From contig JBKPNZ010000032.1 of assembly GCA_046732895.1 (NCBI GenBank), positions 1-64,000 on the forward strand: a stretch of DNA of 64,000 nt. The letters run 5' to 3'. Positions 56,090-63,393 of the stretch are shown in pieces. The notes under the pieces are model-generated. The model was given only the letters and a program-made list of their open reading frames with translations. It was not told the DNA's origin and ran no database searches. Numbering within the stretch: the first letter of the stretch is position 1; the number at the start of each line of letters is the position of its first letter. The translations under genes and the position numbers were made by a program. This DNA comes from JBKPNZ01 sp046732895 (lineage in GTDB: Bacteria; Actinomycetota; Thermoleophilia; Solirubrobacterales; 70-9).

Positions 56090-57369
56090 GACGACGGCGA
56101 ATCCGCTGAGGCGGGTAGGTCTGAAGTGTCGCGTTCGGTGTACCAGTCGAGCAGGCCCGACATGGTGGAGACTCCGTAGTTCTGCGGAATGGGAACCTCC
56201 TTGACGTCGGGCCCTCGGGACCCATCGCCGACGAGATAAGCCTTCTGCAGCACTGACTGCGCCCACGCGATGACCTTGTCGATGGTAGGAGTCTCGACGG
56301 TGGCGATTTCGGCGAGCGCCCGCGTGGCGACCAGCCCGAATGGCACGTCCTCGCTCAGATACCGATACTGGAAGTCGGGCACGAATGTCCCGGGGCGAAT
56401 CTCGATCATCGGCGCTCGCCGCGCCTGGATCGGCCCGGTTCGAAAACAGCTGGCAACACTGCTCGTATCTTCGGTCACGTGGCCGTACGCAGTTCGCAGC
56501 CACTCGTGAATCGGCAGGACCGCCGCCTCGAGCTCGAACGCGCCCCCGCTCTGCGTTTCGAGCGCTCGTGCCGTGGAGACCACATCGTCGGAAAGCCGCT
56601 CGACGAGGGCACCCATCTCGTCGCTTGCTTCCGCATAGAGCAGCGGCACGCGGTCTTCGTTGTACTCCTCTCCACGCCAGGAGTGAAAGTGGGCGTACAT
56701 CAGACCCGGATGGATTACCTGACCGGGATTACCGATCGTCAGGCCGAGAAAGCTAGCGGTGGTAACTACGTGGGTTCCGAAGATCTCCGCGATTCGTGCG
56801 GCGATGGTCGGCGCGTGACTGGCCGGGAGAGCGGCAAGGACGACCTCCGCCTTGACCGCGCCGATGTGGACACCCCTCCCGAGGGTTGTCACGCGGGTCG
56901 ACCACGGCAGCGTCTGGAGGCCGAACACGGTCGAGCGCACGCCCTCACGAACCGCTCCGAGCTGCGTCGCCTCAAATTCGAACCCCCCTCGCGTCGGCAT
57001 GCAGCCAATCACTGTCCCTTCGCTGACGTGCGGTTTGATTCTCCGCAGTACGGCGGCATGAGCGAAAGCGGGCACGACGATGATGACCACATCCGTGTCG
57101 GGAATGACCTCGGCCGGGTCGGCAGAAATCGTTCGCACGCGGTCCGCGGTCGCCGTGATCACGCCCGTCGAGCGCACGCCACCGCTCGCCAAACCCTGGC
57201 GCAGGAGCTCCGCCTTTTCGTCAGCGCTCACGAGCCAATCGACGACGCCGCCGAAGTTCTGCGACGCGACGACGGCTAAAGCGTGCGCGGCGTTGCCGCC
57301 GCCGCAGATCGTGAGAGATTCCCAGCGGCTGGGGTGCTCGCGTTGTGACCGGCTCTTTTCACCCCTCAT
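56086..57369 (-). CDS. Opine dehydrogenase (NAD/NADP octopine/nopaline dehydrogenase family)
   Basis: The 427-residue product has the nucleotide-binding start LTICGGGNAAHALAVVA (G-G-G-N-A-A-H, typical for opine dehydrogenases). A hydrophobic VVIIVVPAFAHAAVL strand and GCMPTRGGFEFEA follow. The C-terminal catalytic domain carries the family motif NPGQVIHPGLMYAHFHSW, with the catalytic His. The C-terminal segment MSGLLDWYTERDT closes it. Enzymes of this type reductively condense an amino acid amine with an alpha-keto acid, as in octopine or staphylopine synthesis. The ATP-grasp gene is translationally coupled to it. Confidence 0.82.
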   Translation of the reverse strand: MRGEKSRSQREHPSRWESLTICGGGNAAHALAVVASQNFGGVVDWLVSADEKAELLRQGLASGGVRSTGVITATADRVRTISADPAEVIPDTDVVIIVVPAFAHAAVLRRIKPHVSEGTVIGCMPTRGGFEFEATQLGAVREGVRSTVFGLQTLPWSTRVTTLGRGVHIGAVKAEVVLAALPASHAPTIAARIAEIFGTHVVTTASFLGLTIGNPGQVIHPGLMYAHFHSWRGEEYNEDRVPLLYAEASDEMGALVERLSDDVVSTARALETQSGGAFELEAAVLPIHEWLRTAYGHVTEDTSSVASCFRTGPIQARRAPMIEIRPGTFVPDFQYRYLSEDVPFGLVATRALAEIATVETPTIDKVIAWAQSVLQKAYLVGDGSRGPDVKEVPIPQNYGVSTMSGLLDWYTERDTSDLPASADSPSS

Positions 57370-57458
57370 CCTGGCTCGCTCCCTTGCACGGTCCTATGTT
57401 GAAGCCGAACCTACCGCATGCGGCACAGGCGTGGGACGGGCAACCTGCGCGACGGGGT

Positions 57459-58568
57459 TCACTCGGAGCGGAACCGGCTCGCGCGGAATGGCGAGACCAA
57501 CGGGTCGATCTGACCATGGAGGATCTCGGCCGCGAGCGTGCGACCGACGACTGGTCCAAGGGTGATCCCGCTATGAGTGACGGCTTCGTAGTACCCGTCG
57601 ATGTCGCCGGCTTTTCCAATGACAGGGAAACCATCCACAGGGACCGGCCGGTGCACGACTCGCGTCCCGACCACCGACGCGCCGGCGAGTCGCGGTACCG
57701 CCTGCGCCGCGAGCCGTTTCACGTCGTCGCCGAGCTGACCTGAGGCGCGCCCTCCCTTGCGAAGTTCCGGCTCCACGTTCCGGGCCAAGAGGAACACACG
57801 CCGGGCGCCGTCTGGACGGATCGCCATGGCACTCGGATGGATCACCCGACCGACGCATTCCCTGTCCGTCTCCACCCAAACGGCGAGTCCTGGGCTGTGC
57901 TGCATCCGCAAGACTCGCCCTACGAGGCTGGCGACGCCCGCGGCGCCGGGTCCCGCGGCGTTCACAAGCCTCTCGACTGGGTAGGTCTCGCCATTCGCGA
58001 GCTCGATGGATGACACGGCGGTGCCGGCCGTATCGATCCTCCGCAGCCTGCTTCCGAATGCCGTCGTCGCGCCCATCTCAACCGCCGCGCCGACCAGTGC
58101 CCGGACCAGCTTAGGTCCGTCCACCCACGCCTCCGATGGAAACCACGCCACCAATGCTGAAGGAGATGGGAACGCAACGTGTGGCTCGAGCAGCGTTTGC
58201 ACCCGCCCTGCCTCCCACACCTCCGCCGGATAGCCGCGCGCCCGCAGCTGTTCGACGGCGTCAACGAGTTCCCCGTCGTCCCGATAGTCCCATCGGAGGT
58301 GGCCGGTTGGATTCCACCAACTCGCGCCAGGAAGCTCGTCCACCAAGCGCTCGTACTGTCTGCACCCAGCGAAGTTCAGGGCAAAGTAGGCCTGGTGATC
58401 GGCCTTGGCAGAGGCGTTGACCCACGCCAGGCTGGCGCTCGTGGTGAGTTCCCCGGGGCGAGCTGCATCCACCATCAGCACGTTCACGCCCTCGCGGGCC
58501 AGGTAATAGCCGACGCACGCACCAACGACGCCGCCGCCGATCACCGCGACTCGCCCGACATCAGGCAT
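57459..58568 (-). CDS. FAD-dependent D-amino acid dehydrogenase/oxidase-like protein
   Basis: The 369-residue product is a DAO/DadA-type flavoprotein: VAVIGGGVVGACVGYYLAREG, second-strand VDAARPGELTTSASLAWVNA, LVNAAGPGAAGVASLVGRVL, and the C-terminal FAD loop YYEAVTHSGITLGPVVGRTLA with the HRPVPVDGFPVIG motif. Proteins of this family oxidise amines or amino acids to imines and keto acids. I chose the ATG at 58568; a TTG at 58580 is possible. It lies upstream of the opine dehydrogenase on the same strand (89-base gap), which fits a keto-acid-supplying role. Confidence 0.85.
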   Translation of the reverse strand: MPDVGRVAVIGGGVVGACVGYYLAREGVNVLMVDAARPGELTTSASLAWVNASAKADHQAYFALNFAGCRQYERLVDELPGASWWNPTGHLRWDYRDDGELVDAVEQLRARGYPAEVWEAGRVQTLLEPHVAFPSPSALVAWFPSEAWVDGPKLVRALVGAAVEMGATTAFGSRLRRIDTAGTAVSSIELANGETYPVERLVNAAGPGAAGVASLVGRVLRMQHSPGLAVWVETDRECVGRVIHPSAMAIRPDGARRVFLLARNVEPELRKGGRASGQLGDDVKRLAAQAVPRLAGASVVGTRVVHRPVPVDGFPVIGKAGDIDGYYEAVTHSGITLGPVVGRTLAAEILHGQIDPLVSPFRASRFRSE

Positions 58569-58696
58569 CGATGACCCCAAGGAACCCCAACGACAGGCAT
58601 CGATGACGCAGGGGACCGACTTGTCGCGAGTGGCGAGCCCTTATGGTGCTAGCTTGACCTCCCATTGACGGCGAAGCGCAGCTAGACGAGTCCAGC

Positions 58697-59506
58697 ATGT
58701 TTCCGCATGATCAAAGTAGTCAGGGTGATCAAAATACTGAGGTCATTCGGCATCATTGGGACCGCCGGGCTGCCACGTTCGATCAGCGGGCCGGTCACGG
58801 TCTGGTCAGTGATGCACAACGCGAAGCGTGGCACGATCTGCTCTCGCGGCTCGTCGGTCGGGCCCCGCAGCGGGCCCTGGACGTCGGTTGCGGCACTGGC
58901 TTCCTCGCGCTCCGGTTAGCCGAACTGGGACATGTCGTCAGCGGGGTCGACCTGTCGAGCCAGATGATCGAGCAGGCGCGCGCAAAGGCTGACCAGGCAG
59001 CGGTGGAGATCGAGTTCCGCGTCGGCGACGCAGTTCACCTCGACGCCGCTGACGCAGCGTATGACCTGGTGGTGGCTCGGCACGTCATCTGGAATCTGCC
59101 TGACCCTGAACGAGGAGTAGCAGAGTGGCTGCGAGTGCTCCGCCCGGGCGGGCGCCTTCTGCTGGTCGAGGGGAAGTGGGCGGACAACGAAGAGTTGAAG
59201 TCGGCGCTGTCCGCCGGTCGTCCGGCTGCAAAGCTCCCTGCGCGGGTGCTGGATTGGGCGGCGCTCGTGATTCGCAGCGGCAAGTACCGGACCAAGCTTC
59301 TCAACTGGAAATACAGGCGACTCGAGGCAGAGTTGCCGTTCGCCGGTGGACCGCCCGCAAGCCAGCTTGTCTCGTTCCTAGAAGCGAATTCGGTCCACGA
59401 CGTCTGGACGGAGCCGCTCATGGATCCGACGCTGTGGGGCGAGTCGCCACAATTTCCGCGGTATGTCGTGACCGGCACGCGCTCGTCGCCGCTCGACGAC
59501 GAGTGA
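58697..59506 (+). CDS. Class I SAM-dependent methyltransferase
   Basis: The 269-residue product has a start with IRHHWDRRAATFDQRAGHG, the SAM motif ALDVGCGTGFLALRLAELG, GVDLSSQMIEQARAKA, VVARHVIWNLPDPERGVAEW and PGGRLLLVEGKWAD. It is of the UbiE/small-molecule methyltransferase type. It is divergent from the FAD-enzyme/opine dehydrogenase/ATP-grasp set, with 128 bases between starts, so the two sides may share regulation. GC here (58741-58800 68%) is normal, unlike the ligase gene. Substrate unknown. Confidence 0.82.
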   Translation: MFPHDQSSQGDQNTEVIRHHWDRRAATFDQRAGHGLVSDAQREAWHDLLSRLVGRAPQRALDVGCGTGFLALRLAELGHVVSGVDLSSQMIEQARAKADQAAVEIEFRVGDAVHLDAADAAYDLVVARHVIWNLPDPERGVAEWLRVLRPGGRLLLVEGKWADNEELKSALSAGRPAAKLPARVLDWAALVIRSGKYRTKLLNWKYRRLEAELPFAGGPPASQLVSFLEANSVHDVWTEPLMDPTLWGESPQFPRYVVTGTRSSPLDDE

Positions 59507-59592
59507 CGCACGGCAGCGAATCGGGCGGGCGCTCGAGGCGTCGCGCTTGAACAGGCTTCTGAGTCGGAGCTCTCGAGGATGGCCGGGACAAT

Positions 59593-61455
59593 GTGTCCAG
59601 GTTGCACGGCGATCGCAGAACACCGATCGTGCTCACGCGGCGCGGCGTGGGCGTCGTGCAGGCACTTGCGGGGATTGCCCTCGCCGTGCCGCTGGCCCTC
59701 GTCAGCGGCGGTGGTGATCCCGAACCCGACACGGCGTGGCTCTCGATGCACGGCAGGCACGCGCTCGAGGCCGCCCCCTGCCCCGCCCGGACGGCGCTTC
59801 CGGTGGCCCCGATCTCGGAAACGGAGCTGGACGATGCGAGGGAGGGCCGGTTCGATGTCTTCGGCCCGCAGCGGACGCGCCTCGTGCCCCCAGTTGAGTG
59901 GCAGCGCGACCGCCTGGGGGCGAACCGATACCGGCAGAACCTCCAGAAGCTGCGCTTCCTTGAGCCACTTCTGCGCTCCTATGCGGATCACGGCGATCTG
60001 GACGCATTGAGCCAGGCCACAGCCCTGGTGCTGGACTGGGTCGACCAAAACCCCCGGGGCGGCCCGCACACGGCGCCGGACGCCTGGGGCGACAAGGTCG
60101 TCGGCGACCGCGTGCCTTACCTCTCCTACACGACTCGCGCCGCGGCCTGCGAGGGGCTTCTCACACCAGCCGAGGAGCGAGCGCTCCTCGCCTCTCTGTC
60201 CAACCACGGCACCTTCCTTGCCGCACCCGCCAACTACATCCCGAACAACCACGGCCTGTTCGTCGACCTGGGGCTGCTTCGCCTCACGCGATTCCTCCCG
60301 TTCCTCAACGAGTCCTCCCGATGGAGCGAGACCGCGCAGCGGCGCTTCGTGCACACCCTTCGCGGGCGGCTCGCGCGAGGAGTGTGGCTGGAGCACTCCT
60401 CCGCCTACCAGTTCCTCGCCATCCGCTCGCTCGAGGACTTTTCGCGCGTCCTCGGCGCCGATGCCACGCTCGAGCGCCTTCTTGCCCGCATGCGGACGGC
60501 GGCCGGGTGGTTCGTGCGCCCGGACGGGCGCATCACCCAGTTCGGCGACTCGAACCTCTACCGAGCGCCCGGCTGGGCGGAAGGCGAGGTCTCGGCCGAG
60601 GGCGACTCCGCGACCTTCCGCGACGCCGGGTTCGCGTTCGTGCGCGCACCTGACCCGGACGGCACGCCGGGCTATCTGGCCGTCACTGACGGCTTCCACA
60701 ACCTAACCCACAAGCACGCGGACGAGCTGAGCTTCGAACTGTACGATCGCGGGCGCCCGATCGTCTCCGATACGGGCCTTTACGCTAAGGATCCGGGGCC
60801 GGAGCGCGACTTCGTCCTCTCCGCCGCCGCCCACAGCGTGCTGACCGTGGACGGCGCCTCCTTTCCGATCTCTGATCCCGCCCAGGTGTACGGATCGGGG
60901 CTCCTCGCCACCGGAGACGGAGACGGCTGGTTTGCAATCGAGGGATCGAATCCGCTGCTTCGCTCCCAGGGTGTCGAGCACCGGCGCCTGTTTCTCTACC
61001 GGCCGGGCGAGGCGCTCGTGATCGTGGACCGCGTGGACTCCTCGCTCTCGCACTCCTACACCCGCTACGTCCAGCTCGCTCCCCAGATCCGGCTCTCCGG
61101 CGATGACCACGGCGCGGTGGCCCTGCGAGGGCCGGGCTTCGAGGGTCGACTGTCGGATGCCGCGATCGGCAGCCCTGCGGTGCGGGAGGAGGTGCGCGGC
61201 TCCAGGCACCCGCTCGCCGGCTTCACCTCACCGGACTTCCGGGAGCTCCGGCCTCGTTACACCGCGAGCTACGCCGACCAGGCCACCAGCGAGACTAAGG
61301 CCCTTGCCCTCTCGCTCTCACCCGCCGAGGTGAGCGTGGTCGCCGCGCGGACCTTGGGGACGGGCTGGCGGGTGCGCCTGCGCGCGTCGGGGCAGGAACG
61401 CAACCTGACCGTGCGGCGCAGCGGACGCGAGCTGTCGGTCAGCGACGGCGAGTAG
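59593..61455 (+). CDS. Heparinase II/III family polysaccharide lyase-like protein
   Basis: The 620-residue product has a hydrophobic N-terminal signal (VVQALAGIALAVPLALVSGG, about 19-38). An alpha-alpha toroid follows (about 100-380: ANYIPNNHGLFVDLGLLRLTRF, WLEHSSAYQFLAIR), and then a beta-sandwich. It shows the family's catalytic-side motif THKHADELSFELYDRGRPIVSDTG. Such enzymes cleave acidic polysaccharides (heparin, alginate-like) or take part in exopolysaccharide processing. The substrate is open. The start is a GTG at 59593. It is not obviously part of a gene cluster for capsule synthesis. Confidence 0.82.
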   Translation: MSRLHGDRRTPIVLTRRGVGVVQALAGIALAVPLALVSGGGDPEPDTAWLSMHGRHALEAAPCPARTALPVAPISETELDDAREGRFDVFGPQRTRLVPPVEWQRDRLGANRYRQNLQKLRFLEPLLRSYADHGDLDALSQATALVLDWVDQNPRGGPHTAPDAWGDKVVGDRVPYLSYTTRAAACEGLLTPAEERALLASLSNHGTFLAAPANYIPNNHGLFVDLGLLRLTRFLPFLNESSRWSETAQRRFVHTLRGRLARGVWLEHSSAYQFLAIRSLEDFSRVLGADATLERLLARMRTAAGWFVRPDGRITQFGDSNLYRAPGWAEGEVSAEGDSATFRDAGFAFVRAPDPDGTPGYLAVTDGFHNLTHKHADELSFELYDRGRPIVSDTGLYAKDPGPERDFVLSAAAHSVLTVDGASFPISDPAQVYGSGLLATGDGDGWFAIEGSNPLLRSQGVEHRRLFLYRPGEALVIVDRVDSSLSHSYTRYVQLAPQIRLSGDDHGAVALRGPGFEGRLSDAAIGSPAVREEVRGSRHPLAGFTSPDFRELRPRYTASYADQATSETKALALSLSPAEVSVVAARTLGTGWRVRLRASGQERNLTVRRSGRELSVSDGE

Positions 61456-61628
61456 AGACGCGAGGTTCCTCCCTGAACCAACCGCGCTATGCCTGCTGCG
61501 GGCTGATCGACGCGCCGCTCTCCTCGACCATCTCGCGCGTCCGTCCGCGGCGCGGCAGCCACCGCCTCTCTACCCTGCGTCCCAGGGCAGAAACGGTTCG
61601 TCGCCGCCCTCGGAGCCGCTGCGGCACA

Positions 61629-62825
61629 ATGCGCCCGCCCTTGGCCGCGCCCGCCCGCCCCATTCCTGCACCATCGTCACACGCGCACGACTCGCCGCGT
61701 TCGATCTTCGTCCGTTTTCTGAAGTTCGGCGCTCTCGCCTGGGGCGGACCGGCAGCGCAGATCGCGATGATCAAGCACGAGTGTGTCGACGAGGAGGGGT
61801 GGGTATCCGAGGCGGCCTTCAAGAAGACACTCGCCGTCTTCCAGATCCTGCCCGGGCCCGAGGCCCATGAGCTGTGCGTCTATTTCGGGCGGATTCGCGG
61901 CGGCAAGCTGGGTGCGTTCCTCGCCGGTCTCGGTTTCATGCTGCCGGGTTTCGTCTTGATGCTGGCCTTATCCATCCTCTACGTCGAGGCCAACCTGGCT
62001 GGACACCTGGACGAGTTGTTCTACGGCCTGACCGCCGCGGTCGGCGCGGTTGTCGCTCGAGCCGTCGTCCGCCTCAGTCGCACCTTCGTCACCGACGTCC
62101 CGCTGGCGCTGATAGCCCTCGCCGGCTTCGCCCTTACGCAGGCGGTTGACGCGAGCTTCGTCCTGGTGTTGCTCGGCGCCGGGCTGGCCTACGAGTTGTG
62201 GACGAACGCCGGTGGGTGGACTCGGCGCGCGCATTCCTTCTCCCTCGGACCGGCGGTGCTCGTCGTCCTTGCGAGTGCGATCACGGTCTCCCTGACCGCG
62301 GCGATCTTCTGGGAGGGACTGAAGGCCGGCCTCCTGACCTTCGGCGGGGCGTTCACCGTGATCCCCTTCCTGCAGCAGAGCTCGGTGGATGTCCATCACT
62401 GGCTGACAAACGGTCAGTTCGTCGACGGTCTGGCGATGAGTGGCGTCCTGCCGGCCCCGCTGATCATCTTCTCGACCTTCGTCGGCTACGTAGCGGGCGG
62501 GCTGACCGGCGCGCTCGTCATGACGCTCGGGATCTTCCTTCCGGCGTTCGTCTTCCCGATCTTCTTTCACCGCCAGCTGGTCGCTGTGGCCGAGAACGTG
62601 CGGCTGCACCCCTTCCTGCTCGGAGTCGCCGCCGGAGTCATCGGCCTGATCGCCGCGGTGACCGTTCAGATCGTGGACACCAGCGTCGTGGACGTTCCCA
62701 CCGCGCTCCTTGCGATCGGTGCGTTCCTCGCGCTCAACCGCTGGCACGGCAAGCTCACCGTGGTCTACGTCGTCGTCGGATGCGGCCTGATCGGGGCAGC
62801 ACTCCAGCTCACCGGGGCGGTCTGA
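61629..62825 (+). CDS. Chromate transporter family (ChrA-type) protein
   Basis: The 398-residue product has two homologous halves of the ChrA family: FVRFLKFGALAWGGPAAQIAMI with VFQILPGPEAHELCVYFGRI, and GLKAGLLTFGGAFTVIPFLQ with MSGVLPAPLIIFSTFVGYVA. Each half has about six helices. The motif P-G-P (ILPGPEAHE in the first half, VLPAPLI in the second) is the family's usual polar site. It expels chromate or has an unknown anion substrate. The start at 61629 is approximate. The preceding 61456-61628 shows no gene. Confidence 0.88.
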   Translation: MRPPLAAPARPIPAPSSHAHDSPRSIFVRFLKFGALAWGGPAAQIAMIKHECVDEEGWVSEAAFKKTLAVFQILPGPEAHELCVYFGRIRGGKLGAFLAGLGFMLPGFVLMLALSILYVEANLAGHLDELFYGLTAAVGAVVARAVVRLSRTFVTDVPLALIALAGFALTQAVDASFVLVLLGAGLAYELWTNAGGWTRRAHSFSLGPAVLVVLASAITVSLTAAIFWEGLKAGLLTFGGAFTVIPFLQQSSVDVHHWLTNGQFVDGLAMSGVLPAPLIIFSTFVGYVAGGLTGALVMTLGIFLPAFVFPIFFHRQLVAVAENVRLHPFLLGVAAGVIGLIAAVTVQIVDTSVVDVPTALLAIGAFLALNRWHGKLTVVYVVVGCGLIGAALQLTGAV

Positions 62826-62837
62826 CCGGCGCTACCG

Positions 62838-62876
62838 CTCCATGCAAAGCGGATAGCCGCTTCTCGTCCAAAGCGA
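62838..62876. repeat. Dyad repeat copy A3
   Basis: The second dyad is intact (GCTTCTCGTCCAAAGC, 62859-62874). The first is shortened by two bases (GCTCCATGCAAAGC). The hairpin between them keeps pairing with different bases: AAGCGG-ATAG-CCGCTT, compared with AAGCGCAA...TTGCGCTT in copy A1, which is a compensatory change. It lies in the 51-base convergent gap and ends directly at the SnoaL stop. Confidence 0.55.
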
Positions 62877-63281
62877 CTACTTCGATAGCCCGGCGGCTTC
62901 GAGGGCCTCCTTCCGCGTCATGTACTCACGGCCCCTCGCAACCTTCCCGTGGCGGATCGTGTAAACGACTGCGTAGGTCATGTCGACCTCGACGCCGCTC
63001 AGCTTCGCTCGTCCGCTCGCGTGAAGCATGGCGATCACCTGGTCATCCCCTGCGTCGATCAGCTCGACCGCCTCGATCTTGGGGTCGTCAAACGTGTCGA
63101 TCCAATCCTGCATGTACGCGCGCATGGCGTCCTTGCCATGGATCGGCCCACGATCGTCGATGGCGCCTTCAGCGGCGCGGTGGTCGATGTCCTCGGTCCA
63201 GTAGTCGCTAACCCCGTCGATTCCCTCGCGTCCGAAGGCATCGACTGCGGCCCGAACCAGCTCCACGTTCTCCCGCGACAT
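62877..63281 (-). CDS. SnoaL-like (NTF2 fold) protein
   Basis: The 134-residue product begins MSRENVELVRAAVDAFGREG and shows the NTF2-like cone fold pattern: DYWTEDIDHRAAEGAIDDRG, GKDAMRAYMQDWIDTF, then IEAVELIDAGDDQVIAML, VDMTYAVVYTIRHGKVARGRE and a C-terminal EALEAAGLSK. Proteins with this start occur in many paralogues in Thermoleophilia. The function is unknown; SnoaL relatives include cyclases and ketosteroid-isomerase-like enzymes. Direct copies of the dyad repeat lie at both ends (A3 after the stop, B2 before the start). Confidence 0.88.
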   Translation of the reverse strand: MSRENVELVRAAVDAFGREGIDGVSDYWTEDIDHRAAEGAIDDRGPIHGKDAMRAYMQDWIDTFDDPKIEAVELIDAGDDQVIAMLHASGRAKLSGVEVDMTYAVVYTIRHGKVARGREYMTRKEALEAAGLSK

Positions 63282-63290
63282 AGCCCGCGA

Positions 63291-63384
63291 AGTATCTCGC
63301 GGAAATGGTCGCTTTCCATGCAAAGCGCAATGTTTGACTGGGCCCGTCCGATGGGATCGCCATGGGATAGTCACCGCCCCTTGA
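63291..63384 (-). promoter_or_regulatory. Dyad repeat copy B2 with GAGATACT box
   Basis: On the minus strand, reading towards the SnoaL ATG (63281): a conserved block, the dyad GCTTTGCATGGAAAGC (63326-63311), a 12-base spacer, GAGATACT (63298-63291), and nine bases to the ATG. The same order and the same nine-base spacing occur at the 241-395 locus. I infer a regulated promoter with an almost leaderless transcript. Confidence 0.6.
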
Positions 63385-63393
63385 TCTCGTCGG

